NCBI GenBank assembly: GCA_016719925.1
Contig: JADJYC010000002.1
Span: 310,001-374,000, forward strand
Source: Crocinitomicaceae bacterium
GTDB taxonomy: Bacteria; Bacteroidota; Bacteroidia; Flavobacteriales_D; Crocinitomicaceae
Length of the DNA stretch: 64,000 nt
Direction of reading: 5' to 3'
Program-made: the position numbers and the translations under genes
The notes under the pieces: model-generated
What the model was told of the DNA's origin: nothing
What the model saw: the letters and a program-made list of their open reading frames with translations, nothing else
The model's database searches: none
Part shown: one piece after another, positions 38,448-49,800 of the stretch
How positions within the stretch are numbered: position 1 is the first letter of the stretch
Layout of the letters: every line of letters starts with the position of its first letter

Positions 38448-41400
38448 TTATCTCAGAACTGCAACATGTCCTCTCAGCTGAAACTGATCACCATTCAGAT
38501 CTGAATATTCTATTACCCAAACATACACATCATCTGGCACTTTAGCACCATAGTAAGTCCCATCCCATTGATGGTCTATAGTATTGGTACGGTAAACTAT
38601 TTCTCCCCAGCGGTTAAAAATGAGCATTTCAAACTGATCAATGTTATGTGTGATTGCCTGAAAATATTGATTCATTCCGTCACCGTTTGGTGTAAACGCA
38701 TTGGGTACATAAATCAGCGGATCAAAATGCACCGTTACATTATCACTTGCGGTACATCCGTTCGCATCCGTAATAGTAGCGGTGTAAATTGTCTCATGAT
38801 CCGGCCAGGCAAAATTGTCAAAACATTCAATACAATATAAATTATAAGGCGGTGACCAGACAATTATTCCGTTGCCATCCGCTGAAATTGCAACGGTGTC
38901 TCCTTGTATGGCATACACGTCCGGTGTAACTAAAATTACCGGTGACTCAAAGACATCAACCTGTGTATAAAGAGTAGTTGAACAACCATACTGATCTGTA
39001 ATTGTGACGCTATAAACCGTTAATGAATTTGGAGTTGCAACAGTAATTGAATCATGCGGATCTGAGAGTGTTCCGCTCGGGTTCCAGCTATAACTTACAC
39101 CACCGGTTGCCCACAAAACAGCCTGCCCTTCCGGACAAATAATTGTATCCGGATTTACTGAACCGATTACTTCAATTACAATTACATCAACAGTGTCAAA
39201 TGTTGAACCACATGCATTGGTGAATGTCACAGCATAAGATGTATCAACACCTGGATAAACAAATGGATTATATACATTGGTTGCACTGATATTATAATTT
39301 GGAGACCATTGATAACTGGTTGCGCCACCTGCTGCAATCTGAATGCTTTCACCTTTGCAAATTGTAACTTCGTCAACGAGATTTGGATAAGGTAAATCCT
39401 GATCAACTGTTACGCGTGTTGTATCATAAATGTGACAACCTTCCGGCGTAACAATTTCAACGATATAATAAGTAGTAATAAGCGGTGAAGCTACTGGTGT
39501 GGCTATAGTTGGATCATCCAGCGAAATCGGAGGAGTCCAGCTGTATGTTTCACCTCCTGCAGCAGATAATTGTGCACTGCCACCAACACAAATTGCTGTA
39601 TCTGCACCTGCTGCCGCACCAACACCAAACACATGCACCGTGACATCAACTGTGCTTGTTCCGCAACTGCTTCCAACTGTTACAGTAAATGTTGTTTCTT
39701 CCCAGATTGTTGCAATCGGATTTGCACTTGTCGGATCATCCAGCACATCGGCTGGTCCCCATAAATAGGTATCACCACCAATTGCCCAAAGTTCAACTGA
39801 TTCGCCCGGACAAATTGTATCAGAAAGTGTTCCGGCTTCAGCCTGCAATAACTGAATTTCAACATCAACATAAGCAGTATCCGGCAAATAACATCCGCTT
39901 GAATCAGACACAATAAGCATGGCGGTATAAAAACCCGGCGTGTCATAAAAATGCGTCGGCTCAAAATCTGTAGAAGTTTGTCCGTCACCAAAATCCCATA
40001 AATACGTATTGCCGTTTTGACTTGTATTATCAAAAATTACCGGATCAGGAATACAAATTACCGGCGTACCGGTACCAAGCACTGCTTCAATTTTTGACAA
40101 CTCAAAAAGAAAAGCTGCCATGTTACAATTTGAACTATTGTTTGTCGGACCAAAAACCCCGGGTGTTGTTGGAAAACCATTTACGTTTCCACCACATGCC
40201 GCACATACCGCATGATAAATTCCACCGACTTTATCAAAACGGCTTGTGCCCCCGTCAACGTGATCATTGGAACCGGTTGTACTTCCCATAAAGGTTGCAT
40301 ACTTAAGCGTTACCATGTCTTTAGTAAATTGCGCCAGATAAAAATTACTGCCTGAGGTTGTGAGCTGATATGCATCAGTTGTAACAGGAAAACCAGTTGT
40401 TGTACTGTTCACCGCTGTTGAGTTTGCAGAGTTTACTGTTCCGCCCCAGCCGGCAATATAAATTTCATAACAATCACTCACCAGAAATGCCGTTGGAGAA
40501 ATTTCTTCATTCCCGCTCATTCTTCCAAATACTGACGACCATTGTGACGTAACTAAATTGTTACTCAGCTTATGAATAAACTGACCGCTGTTTGGATTTA
40601 CATAGTGACCGGCAGTAACCGTATAAGGACCTTTAGTCTGACCATAAACATAAACGAAATCATCAATATCCAGCTGAACAAAATAGGCCTGATCATAATC
40701 ATTTGTTCCAAGATATGTAGCCGCCGGAGATCCATAAGCCGGAGCAATAAATTTCATCACATAACCATCCGTTGTTCCACCTTTGAAACCGGGATTCAAA
40801 TGACCGGATGTAGCCGGAAGATCTGAACTTGTTGTTCCGCCTCCTACAAAAATATCTCCTGTTGAAGAAAGCTGTACTGAATTACCGGATTCAAGTCCTG
40901 AACCTCCAACATAAGTACTCCATAAAAGTGAAGTAAGATTTGAATTCAGTTTGGCAACAAATGCATCTTGTGTACCTCCCAATGTATTATCAAATCCTCC
41001 GCCGGCAATTGGAAAATCTGTTGAGTTTGTGCTTGAAGTAACATAGACATTTGAGTTTGCATCCACCATTATTTCACCTCTGAAAATATCACCGTAATTG
41101 AATGCGATAGTTGAGCCAAAAGAAGCAGCATCATTCCCTGAGCCGCCAAGATAGGTGCTTCCTAAAAGCGTATTTCCGCCAGCTGAAAGTTTGGTGATAT
41201 ATGCATCAGATCCACCGTCAAAACTTACAAAATTGTCAAACAGAAAAAGTGTTCCGCCTTCTTTTGAAGTCTGATAAGCTCCTCCGGACGTGGGAAAATT
41301 AGTGGATGATGTTGCACCAAAAATATAAAGTTCGTTGGCATCATTCACAATCAAACTATGCGGAGATTCTTCATCTGATCCGCCGACATAGGTAGAGAAA

Positions 41401-42308
41401 ATAATTCCAGATCCGGTTGCATTGAATTTTGTAACACCAATATCTACCTGACCACCATTGAATGATCCGTCAAATGGTCCGGTTGAAAGCGGATATCCTG
41501 CACCAAAAACAATTCCTGCAGCAATCAGATTTTTGTTTACATCGGGACAGGCAGTCATTCCCCAGTTATCTGCCGTAGATCCGGTGAAAGATGAAAATGT
41601 AAGATTGGGATCAATAACCAGATCAAAATTCTGATCATATCCTTCAGGGAAAACAAATTGCATCACGCCATTTGTCAACTCATAAAAACTTGGAACTTCA
41701 ATTTGGCTTCCGTTAATGATCTGAAACGCTTTTGGCTTTCCTTCGGTAATTGTTGCCAAAGAAGTTTCAATAATAAGTTCATCATTCAAAACATAGAGTT
41801 CATCCTGACCTTTGTACTCCACTTTAAAATCTGAAGGATTACCACCAGGGTGCACCACAACATCATATTTAAGTGTTGCGTTTTGTTCATACAGATGAAG
41901 ATCAATCTGATTGTAAAGGGAATTATATCTCACTTCATTGCAGGGAATAATATCAGATTTCCATTTGGTGGAATCATTCCCCAGAAAATAATTTTCATAA
42001 AAAGATGCCTGATTCAGTTCTTCAAAAGATGGATTTGCATTTGAATTCAGGAATTGTGTACGTACAACATGTGATTTAATTTCTTCACCATGATGTTTTT
42101 CTCCGTCATCATGCAGGTGATTTTTTCCAAAGTTGGTGAACGCATAAGTGAATCCGCCATTTTCCAAAAACATCTGCCCGCCGGGAATGTTTATCAGATA
42201 CTCAACATTATTATGCCACTGACCGTGATTTGGTCTGATCCAGATTTCATTCTGCGCCAAAGAAATGGAGCAAAACAAAATACCGATGAATAGCAATTTA
42301 ATTTTCAT
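38448..42308 (-). CDS. DUF7948/SBBP-repeat, PKD-containing T9SS type B surface protein
   Basis: 1286 residues; signal peptide (MKIKLLFIGILFCSISLAQ). N-terminal DUF7948-like domain (NEIWIRPNHGQWHNNVEYLIN to about 235, ending in VIDPNLTFSSFTGS), then SBBP-type propeller repeats with the pattern GITKFNATGSGI/LSTYLGGSGND (about 240-730). A PKD domain follows (YLWDFGDGQTSTDFEPTHFYD, about 775), then several Ig-like repeats containing a CPG/CIG or CKG element (CPGESVELWAIGGDTYLWGP, CVGGSAQLSAAGGETYSWTP). The type B sorting domain closes it (VPNAFTPNGDGMNQYFQAI, MLIFNRWGEIVYRT, QWDGTYYG, YVWVIEYSD, GHVAVLR). A frequent architecture in Flavobacteriales; ligand unknown. Confidence 0.9.
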   Translation of the reverse strand: MKIKLLFIGILFCSISLAQNEIWIRPNHGQWHNNVEYLINIPGGQMFLENGGFTYAFTNFGKNHLHDDGEKHHGEEIKSHVVRTQFLNSNANPSFEELNQASFYENYFLGNDSTKWKSDIIPCNEVRYNSLYNQIDLHLYEQNATLKYDVVVHPGGNPSDFKVEYKGQDELYVLNDELIIETSLATITEGKPKAFQIINGSQIEVPSFYELTNGVMQFVFPEGYDQNFDLVIDPNLTFSSFTGSTADNWGMTACPDVNKNLIAAGIVFGAGYPLSTGPFDGSFNGGQVDIGVTKFNATGSGIIFSTYVGGSDEESPHSLIVNDANELYIFGATSSTNFPTSGGAYQTSKEGGTLFLFDNFVSFDGGSDAYITKLSAGGNTLLGSTYLGGSGNDAASFGSTIAFNYGDIFRGEIMVDANSNVYVTSSTNSTDFPIAGGGFDNTLGGTQDAFVAKLNSNLTSLLWSTYVGGSGLESGNSVQLSSTGDIFVGGGTTSSDLPATSGHLNPGFKGGTTDGYVMKFIAPAYGSPAATYLGTNDYDQAYFVQLDIDDFVYVYGQTKGPYTVTAGHYVNPNSGQFIHKLSNNLVTSQWSSVFGRMSGNEEISPTAFLVSDCYEIYIAGWGGTVNSANSTAVNSTTTGFPVTTDAYQLTTSGSNFYLAQFTKDMVTLKYATFMGSTTGSNDHVDGGTSRFDKVGGIYHAVCAACGGNVNGFPTTPGVFGPTNNSSNCNMAAFLFELSKIEAVLGTGTPVICIPDPVIFDNTSQNGNTYLWDFGDGQTSTDFEPTHFYDTPGFYTAMLIVSDSSGCYLPDTAYVDVEIQLLQAEAGTLSDTICPGESVELWAIGGDTYLWGPADVLDDPTSANPIATIWEETTFTVTVGSSCGTSTVDVTVHVFGVGAAAGADTAICVGGSAQLSAAGGETYSWTPPISLDDPTIATPVASPLITTYYIVEIVTPEGCHIYDTTRVTVDQDLPYPNLVDEVTICKGESIQIAAGGATSYQWSPNYNISATNVYNPFVYPGVDTSYAVTFTNACGSTFDTVDVIVIEVIGSVNPDTIICPEGQAVLWATGGVSYSWNPSGTLSDPHDSITVATPNSLTVYSVTITDQYGCSTTLYTQVDVFESPVILVTPDVYAIQGDTVAISADGNGIIVWSPPYNLYCIECFDNFAWPDHETIYTATITDANGCTASDNVTVHFDPLIYVPNAFTPNGDGMNQYFQAITHNIDQFEMLIFNRWGEIVYRTNTIDHQWDGTYYGAKVPDDVYVWVIEYSDLNGDQFQLRGHVAVLR

Positions 42309-42515
42309 GAATGAGTCCAGCAGTTTTCTACTATCAAACTTCGTACCTGTCTAAACGTTTAACGGCCTAAATTGGTTGCCTTTTGAAAGTAAATCAAATA
42401 TATTAAAAATCAAGGGGTTAATGAGATAATTGTAGCCAGATGTCCAAATTATCTATCGAATGGTAAGAAAAGAAACGTTTGAGTAACGAAAAAAATGTGC
42501 CCTTCAGGTTGTTGA

Positions 42516-42941
42516 CTAGTACTGTTCTTCGTGTGTTACGATACCTGTTTCATCATAGAAAGTCCATTTTCCCACTTTCTCATCGTTATCATATTCACCT
42601 ACATATCTGATTGAACCGTTTGGAAAGAAAGTCACTGTATGTCCGTCTTTTTTTCCATCAATGTAATAGGATTCGCTCCATTTTATGCCGGATTCATAAT
42701 AAGAAATCCACAACCCTTCACGCTTTATTGACTGATTGTGATAACCTTTGATTTTTAATTGCCCGCTTTCATAATACTCCAGATATTCACCTGCCTGAAG
42801 GGTAGTAGTTGAAGGCATTTTATCATGCGCAGCTTCTTCAATTTCTTTGTCTGAACTTTCTATTTCAGGAACTACACTTTCTTCATTTCCGTTGCAGGAA
42901 ATTAGTGTAAGAATTAATAAAACGTGCACGTATTTTTTCAT
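42516..42941 (-). CDS. YwqK/MORN_2-like lipoprotein
   Basis: 141 residues from ATG 42941 (MKKYVHVLLILTLISCNGNEES, lipobox ISC); a longer in-frame start at 42971 would overlap the upstream polyprenyl synthase. The mature protein has MORN_2-type repeats LEYYESGQLKIKGYHNQSIKREGLWISYYESG, KDGHTVTFFPNGSIRYVGEYDNDEKVGKWTFYDETG. It starts one nucleotide after the stop of the polyprenyl synthase, so it is probably co-transcribed. It is related by fold to the two 295-residue proteins at 13.5-15.5 kb but is much shorter and lipidated. Confidence 0.7.
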   Translation of the reverse strand: MKKYVHVLLILTLISCNGNEESVVPEIESSDKEIEEAAHDKMPSTTTLQAGEYLEYYESGQLKIKGYHNQSIKREGLWISYYESGIKWSESYYIDGKKDGHTVTFFPNGSIRYVGEYDNDEKVGKWTFYDETGIVTHEEQY

Positions 42942-42942
42942 A

Positions 42943-43921
42943 CTATTTATCTCTGTAAACGGTATATTCAACTAATCCTTTAAGTGAGTTTTTAGCAGAA
43001 TTATCAGGAAATTCATTCAGCAATTCAAGCGCCTGATTTTTTATTTCAATCATTTTGTCATGTGCATATTTTACACCGCCTGATCCAATAACATATCCAA
43101 TGGCCTCACGGATTTTAGAAGGCTCTTCATTGTGATTTTTTACTATGTTTATGAGTTTACGGCGAGTCTCTTCTGATGAATTTTTTAAGGCGTGTATTAA
43201 TGGCAAAGTCATTTTCCGTTCACGAATGTCATTACCCGTTGGCTTACCAATTTTATCACTGTCACCATAATCAAAAATGTCATCTTTAATCTGAAAAGCC
43301 AGCCCAACCAGTTCACCGAATTTTTTCATTTTACTGATTAACAAGTCATCTTTGGTAACAGACACGGCACCTATTTCACAACAGGCTGAAACCAATGATG
43401 CTGTTTTATGGTGAATAATCTGAAAATATACCTCTTCTGTGATATCCAGTTTTCTGGCTTTTTCTGCCTGCAGTAATTCCCCTTCAATCATTTCTTTCAT
43501 GGTGCCTGAAATAATCTGAAGTTGTCTGAACTCATTGTTTTCAACCGATACCAGCAACCCTCTTGCAAGCAGATAATCACCAACCAGCACAGCAATTTTA
43601 TTTTTCCAGATAGCATTGACAGAAAAAAAACCACGGCGCTCATTTGCATCATCAACCACGTCATCATGAACTAGCGTTGCGGTATGCAATAATTCTATCA
43701 GAGAAGCAGCAACGTACGTAGATTCTTTTCACTTCTCCGTTCAGACATTTTGCAGTAAGAAAAACAAACATGGGACGCATTTGTTTTCCCTTGCGTTTAA
43801 TGACATAATGAGTGATTTTATCCAGTAAAGTAACATCAGACCGAAGTGCTTCCCTGAACTTTTCTTCAAAGAGAATCATCTCTTTGTCAACACATGCTTT
43901 TATTTCATTTACTGAAACCAT
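42943..43921 (-). CDS. ispB: Polyprenyl (octaprenyl-type) diphosphate synthase, one frameshift
   Basis: Trans-isoprenyl diphosphate synthase making the long isoprenoid tail of quinones. KGKQMRPMFVFL binds the IPP phosphate; the first Asp-rich motif is HDDVVDDANERRG (residues about 85-97 after correction), and the second is FQIKDDIFDYGDSDKIGKPTGND. The two halves are out of frame because of one extra T (A on the coding strand) in the run at 43726-43729; correcting it gives NGEVKESTYVAASLIELLHTATLVHDD and a 325-residue protein of normal size. A -7 box TATATTTG lies just upstream (43927-43934). Chain length cannot be read from sequence alone, so the ispB symbol is by analogy. Confidence 0.88.
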
Positions 43922-43992
43922 TTTTGCAAATATAGTGTGTGTGACGGAGAATTACAGTCAGTGAAAACGTAAATAAGAAATAAAATACCGGT

Positions 43993-44671
43993 CTATCCGA
44001 TAATCTCAATCCACTCTTCAATAGTGTGCGCATTTTTAAGATCAAATTCACCTATTCGTTCTCTTCTCAATGCTGTGAGATGTCCGCCGTTATTCAGGTT
44101 TTTACCCAGGTCAAATGCAATGCTGCGGATGTATGTTCCTTTTGAGCAGGAAATTCTGAAATGAACATCGGGCAAATTAATCTGCAGAATTTCAAAACCG
44201 GATATGACAATTCGTTTTGGTTTTAATTCTACCTCTTTACCTGCTCTTGCCAGATCATACGCTCTTTTTCCGTCTACTCTTTTTGCTGAAAAAATGGGAG
44301 GCATCTGATCCACTTCACCGGTCATGGATTCAGCCGCTTTTCTTATCTGATCATCAGAAAGATTATTCAAATCAAAACGCTGATCAATTTCTGTTTCGAG
44401 ATCATAAGAAGGAGTTGTTGCACCCAGAGTAATAACACCAGAATACGTTTTCTCCAAACCCATAAATGATTCTATTTCTTTGGTTTTTTTTCCTGTACAG
44501 ATAATCAGCAAACCATCTGCAAGCGGATCAAGTGTGCCGGCATGTCCTACCTTGATATTTTTTAAACCCGTTTTTCTTTTTAAGATGATGACGCAGTTTA
44601 TTTACAACCTGAAAAGAAGTCCAGGTAAGCGGTTTGTGAACCAGCATGACTTCACCTGTAACAAAATCCAT
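43993..44671 (-). CDS. truB: tRNA pseudouridine(55) synthase TruB, one frameshift
   Basis: Makes pseudouridine-55 in the T-loop of tRNA. Reading from ATG 44671 gives MDFVTGEVMLVHKPLTWTSF; the frame is broken by one extra base in the T6 run 44558-44563. Correction gives KVGHAGTLDPLADGLLIICTG with catalytic D48, then EKTYSGVITLG and a KRIVISGF, RISCSKGTYIRSIAFDLG region, 225 residues in all, the usual short TruB without a PUA domain. The start codon overlaps the uppP stop (TGATG), so translation is coupled. Confidence 0.92.
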
Positions 44672-45465
44672 CAGATCATTTCAAATTCATAACCACCCAG
44701 AATCATTGCAAGCAGAATTAATCCGACAACAATTCTGTAATATCCAAAAATCAGAAAACCTCTTTTGGTAAGAAATCCAATAAACGATTTGATAGCAAGA
44801 TAAGCCACTATAAAAGCGATCACGTTTCCAACAACCAGAATCAAAATTTCATTATTACCTGAAGCAGCGAGTAATTCTTTGCTGTCCCAGATGGATTTGA
44901 CTGTAGCCGCAAACATGGTTGGTACGGCGAGAAAAAATGAAAATTCGGCAGCAGCCTTTCGTGTCAGTTTTTGGGTGAGTCCGCCTAAAATAGTTGCTGC
45001 AGATCTGGAAACACCGGGCACCATTGCTATGGCTTGTATTGTTCCGATAATAATTCCGCTTTTCAAAGAAACTTCTTCCGTTCCTTCTGTTTCATTTTTA
45101 GCAAACCACTTGTCCACAAACAAAAGAATAATTCCGCCCACAAGTAATGAAACAGCAACTACGGTTACGTTTTCAAGCAATGAATCTACGGTGTCTTTCA
45201 ATAATAAACCGATAATACCTGTAGGAATAAATGCTACACCCAGTTTGACGTAAAAATTAATTCCCTGAAGAAATTTTTTAAAGTACATCACAACCACAGA
45301 AAGGATAGCACCAAACTGAATAGCAACTGTAAAAAGTTTGGTAAAATCATCCCCTGCAATGCCCATAAATTTGGAGGCAATGATCATGTGACCAGTAGAA
45401 GAAACGGGAAGAAATTCAGTTAATCCTTCAATAACGGCAAGAACAACTGATTCAAATAAAGTCAT
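44671..45465 (-). CDS. uppP: Undecaprenyl-diphosphatase UppP (BacA)
   Basis: 264 residues, mostly hydrophobic with about eight membrane segments. The two active-site motifs are present: EGLTEFLPVSSTGHMI (residues 14-29) and PGVSRSAATILGG. UppP dephosphorylates undecaprenyl diphosphate on the periplasmic side to recycle the carrier lipid for peptidoglycan and surface polysaccharide; it also gives bacitracin tolerance. It lies between a DUF3098 gene and truB in a tightly packed reverse-strand operon starting at ftsX, an order I recall from many Bacteroidota. Confidence 0.96.
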   Translation of the reverse strand: MTLFESVVLAVIEGLTEFLPVSSTGHMIIASKFMGIAGDDFTKLFTVAIQFGAILSVVVMYFKKFLQGINFYVKLGVAFIPTGIIGLLLKDTVDSLLENVTVVAVSLLVGGIILLFVDKWFAKNETEGTEEVSLKSGIIIGTIQAIAMVPGVSRSAATILGGLTQKLTRKAAAEFSFFLAVPTMFAATVKSIWDSKELLAASGNNEILILVVGNVIAFIVAYLAIKSFIGFLTKRGFLIFGYYRIVVGLILLAMILGGYEFEMI

Positions 45466-45468
45466 TTT

Positions 45469-45708
45469 TTAAACCTCTGTTTTAGGTTTTTTCATGATGC
45501 CGTAAATCACAACGCCGTAACCGGCAATTACCAAAAATGGTGCAACGGTAATACGCATTTTACTGAAAAGTTCTTCTTTGTTGAATACATTCGGGTCTTC
45601 AGATCCTCCGCCTATCATCAATGCAAATCCAATCAATGTAACAAGTATTCCGGCCAGAATGAGCACGATATTATTTTTACCAAAAACAAACTTTTCTTTA
45701 GATGCCAT
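45469..45708 (-). CDS. DUF3098 family membrane protein
   Basis: 79 residues from ATG 45708 (MASKEKFVFGKNNIVLIL), chosen because it begins 4 nt after the ftsX stop and removes an overlap created by a more upstream start. Two membrane helices (NIVLILAGILVTLIGFALMI and VAPFLVIAGYGVVIYGIM) are separated by a short loop GGGSEDPNVFNKEELFS, the DUF3098 pattern. Function unknown; its constant position between ftsX and uppP suggests an envelope role. Confidence 0.88.
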   Translation of the reverse strand: MASKEKFVFGKNNIVLILAGILVTLIGFALMIGGGSEDPNVFNKEELFSKMRITVAPFLVIAGYGVVIYGIMKKPKTEV

Positions 45709-45712
45709 AAAT

Positions 45713-46585
45713 TCAATAAAGGTTATCAAGATTTAAGCGAAGATACTTACGCAAAGCGAAATAAGTAGACAAAACGGTAATGATTATTCCAAAAATAACA
45801 ATTCCTCCCATGACAATCAGGTAGATACCCATATCTGTCATCTCAAGAAAAATGGGGTCATACCGCTCTAAAAGCAATACAAAACCAAGTACCAGACAAC
45901 CGGCAATCAAACCTGAAATAAGTGCCTGACCAATAGCCGCCATAATAAACGGGCGCCGGATAAAACCCGGTGTTGCGCCAACCAATTGCATGGTTTTAAT
46001 CAGAAATCTTTTTGAATAGAGAGAAAGGCGGATTGTATTATTAATCATACCAATAGCAATAAATAAAAGCATCAGCGCAAGCAAAACAAAAAAGTAAACC
46101 ATCTTCTGCAATCCCTGATTTAACTCTTGAAATATTTCTTTGCGGTATGAAATTTCAGTAAGCTGTCCTGCATACTCAGCCTTTAATTCTGTTTCAATTT
46201 CTGCAACTTTATCTGCGTTAAAATAATCTCTTTTCAGAGTGATGATGACTGATTGGTTCAGCGGATTTTCATTGTCAATTGCAGCGAGTGCGCTGTCCCC
46301 TACTTCTTCCAGTAAAATCTCAAGGGCCTCATCAGCCGAGCGATAGGAGGCAGACGAAACATATTCTTTTGCGGCCAGCTGCTTTTCTATTACAGCAAGT
46401 TCTACTTCTGTAAGTGACTGATCAAAAAACAAATCAATTTCAAAACTTTCAATTTTGGTGTTTTTCAGGTGATTCAATCCAAGCACAAACCAGCTCACAA
46501 AACCGGTAATTACCAGTACCATTACAATACCAATCACAGTTGAAACATACGCCGTTTTTAATCCTTTTCTGTTTGGTGAAGCCAT
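45713..46585 (-). CDS. ftsX: Cell division permease FtsX
   Basis: 290 residues. One N-terminal helix (AYVSTVIGIVMVLVITGFVSWFVLGL), a large extracytoplasmic domain (about 50-165, with EIDLFFDQSLTEVELAVIEKQLAAKEYV, the FtsX-ECD pattern) and three C-terminal helices with NTIRLSLYSKRFLIKTMQLVGATPGFIRRPF, the cytoplasmic loop that contacts FtsE. FtsX relays ATP hydrolysis by FtsE to peptidoglycan hydrolases at division. First gene of the ftsX-DUF3098-uppP-truB operon; the ftsE partner is elsewhere in the window. A near-match -7 box (TAGTTTTA) lies about 20 nt upstream. Confidence 0.93.
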   Translation of the reverse strand: MASPNRKGLKTAYVSTVIGIVMVLVITGFVSWFVLGLNHLKNTKIESFEIDLFFDQSLTEVELAVIEKQLAAKEYVSSASYRSADEALEILLEEVGDSALAAIDNENPLNQSVIITLKRDYFNADKVAEIETELKAEYAGQLTEISYRKEIFQELNQGLQKMVYFFVLLALMLLFIAIGMINNTIRLSLYSKRFLIKTMQLVGATPGFIRRPFIMAAIGQALISGLIAGCLVLGFVLLLERYDPIFLEMTDMGIYLIVMGGIVIFGIIITVLSTYFALRKYLRLNLDNLY

Positions 46586-46867
46586 AATATTTTGCTGTTG
46601 TAAAACTACATATAATCCTTTTTGAAAGTATGGTATTTAACAATCCATCACTTAAATTTTGTGAAAAGGACAACGTTGAAAAAGGTATGTGATCACCGCA
46701 ACCTGCCGTCAGCAAGAAAAGGATTGAAGCGTACAATAATCTTAACAGAATTGCGTTTATAACTTTCAAATACCTCTCACAAGAACCCTTCTCATCAGGC
46801 GTAATTTTACAGATTGATTGCATCCGTGACACAAATCCGGATACAACTGATCACAATTTTTTCTGTC

Positions 46868-49800
46868 ATGATGAGAGTTGGATTACTGTTCATGTTTTTA
46901 ATACAGGTTACTGTTTTTGCACAGCAATCAGACCGTTATACCGGTGACTATACCCGCTATCATACAGCAGAAGATTTATTTGAAAAACAAAAGTACAGCG
47001 CTGCCCAGCAGGAATTTGTTTTTTTCATGGAAGAGAACAAAGATGCGCAGGACCCATTTTTCATTAAGGCAAAATATTATCACGCCATCTGCGCACTGTA
47101 TCTTTTTCATAATGATGCAGAGAAATTATTGCTTGGATTTTTGAACGAATATCCTGAAAGTATTTACCGTCAGGAAATTTATTTTGAACTGGGCAGACAT
47201 TACTACCGTAAAAAAAATTACAAACAAACTATCGAGTGGCTGACCCAAATTGATCCCTATAATTTAAAAGATGATCAGAAAGGTGAATATTATTTTAAGC
47301 TGGGTTACTCCTATTTCAATCTTGATAAATTAAAAGAAGCACGCAACGCCTTTTATGAAATTATCAATGCAGATACAGAATATTACGGACCTGCCCTCTA
47401 TTATTATTCTCACATCGCATATCTAGAAAAAAGTTATCAAACCGCTCTGGAAGGATTTCTGAAACTTGAAAATGATCCCGGATTTTTAGAAACAGTTCCT
47501 TATTACATAGCACAGATCTATTATTTACAGGGCAGATTTGATGAGCTCATTGCGTACGGACCTACAATCATGGATTCTGTCGACACCAAAAATTCTATTT
47601 GTATAGAGCACCTGATTGGTGATGCGTTTTATCAGCAGGGAAAATACGATGAGGCTGTTCCGTTTTTAGAAAGTTACAACCGCAAAAGTGCAACTACCCG
47701 TGATGACGATTATCAGTTAGGATATGCCTATTTCAAAAGCAATGATTATGTAAACGCGGTAAAAATGTTTGACAAGGTTGCCAAGGTAAAAGATGAATTA
47801 GGACAGATTTCTTTGTATCACATTGGTGAATGTTATCTGAAAATGGACAATCTCTATTATGCCAGAAATGCTTTTGAACTTGCGTCCAACATGCCGTTTG
47901 ATGCGGCTATAGAAGAAGATGCTTTATACAATTATGCGGTGCTGTGCTACAAACTTGATTTCAATCCGTTCAATGACGCCGTTGAAGCATTTAATCTTTA
48001 TCTCAACCGTTATCCGAATTCAAAACGCAATCAGGATATTCATGAATATCTGGTGAATATTTATACCACTATGAAAAATTATCCGGCTGCACTGGCATCG
48101 CTTGATAAAATTGAAAACAAAGATTTTAAATTAAAGACGGCGTATCAGTTAATGGCATATAATTATGGAGTGGAATTATTTCAGAATAATCAGCTTGATC
48201 AATCCATTGAAAATTTTGTACTGGTTAAAAAATATCCGGTTGATCCCAGACTGAATGCATTAAGTGTTTACTGGACAGCAGAAGCGCATTACCGCAAAAA
48301 AGATTTCCCAAAAGCCATAGCATCTTACCGCAAATTTTTAGAAGAGCCGGGCAGCTTAGGTCTGATCCAGCACAATGATGCTTATTATAATATCGGATAC
48401 TGTTATTACAACCAATCTGATTTTTTTAATGCCGCAACTGCATTCAGAACATTTACACAAGATGCAAATGAAACTGCCCGTGATAAAATTGCAGATGCCT
48501 ATTTGAGAATTGGTGATTGTTATTTTATTCAGAAACCGGCAGATGATAACAACGCGATTCTTTACTACCAGAAAGCAATTGAAGTTAGCGCCGGTCAGGC
48601 CGATTATGCTAAATATCAGATTGGTCTTTCATATGGTTTTACCTCCAGATATCCTGAAAAAATAAGTATGATGCTGGACATTGTAAACAATCATACCGGA
48701 TCTGTTTTTCTGGTTCCTGCGCTGTATGAAGTAGCGGAAACATACCGCGTGGTGGAAGATTATTCCAACGCAAAAAGATATTACAATCAATTGCTGGCAG
48801 ATTTTCCAACACATGCACATGCCGTTGATGCCATCTTCCAGCTGGGAGTTATTCATCATACATCCAAAGAGTATACAGCAGCAGAAACACAATTTTTACG
48901 TGTGGTAAATGAGTATCCTTCATCACATCGTTTTAAAGAAGCAGTTGAAATTCTGCGTGAAGTTTATTCAGCCATGGGTCAGCCTGAACAATACGTTGCC
49001 GTACTTGACCGCCTGAATATTCAGCTGGATGATAATGATCAGGATGCACTCATGTTTGATGCAGCTATGAGACCTTATGAAGACTCACTTTACTCTTCGG
49101 CAATAACCGGTTTTGAAAAATACCTTACACTACCAAATCCACGCAAACAATTAGAGGCATATTATTATCTGGGCAACAGTTATTATCAGTCCGGCAATAA
49201 AGAAAAATGCGTTGAAGCCTATAAAAAAGTACTTTCTAAACCAACAAGCATTTATACTGAATCAGCCGCGCTTGTAGTATCCAAACATGAATATGAATTA
49301 AAGAATTACGATGCCGCGCTTGACGCTTATAAAAAACTGGAAATCAGTGCAACGTATGCACAAAATAAACTGACCGCAAAAATTGGTCTGATGCGTTGTT
49401 ATACTTTCAAAAAAGAACTGGATTTTGCCAGACCTTATGCACATGATGTGCTGAAAGATTCACTTTCATTGGACAATGTAAAAATTGAAGCTAACTATGT
49501 GATTGGTAAAGCAGAATTTGAAGATGGAAATTATGATAATGCCGTTGATTCGCTTATGTATGTTTCATTTAAAAGTAATGGTGCAATTGGTGCCGAATCT
49601 CAATTTCTGATTGCTCTGATTTATCATCTGCAAATGAATTATGAAGACTCAGAAACTGAAGTAAGATCAATAGTTAAAAACCGCGCATCTTATTCATACT
49701 GGGTGGCAAAAGCACTCATACTGCAAGCTAAAAACTCCATGGCAATAGAAGATTATGTTCAGGCCGAGTACACAATAAATTCAGTGCTGAACAATTACAA

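Noticed and set aside
44879..45253. 124-residue plus-strand frame within uppP
   Set aside because: Antisense to uppP, which has both active-site motifs; a shadow of a membrane protein.
46449..46832. 127-residue reverse frame upstream of ftsX
   Set aside because: Overlaps the ftsX start and the intergenic region, shows no signal or domain and has unlikely composition.
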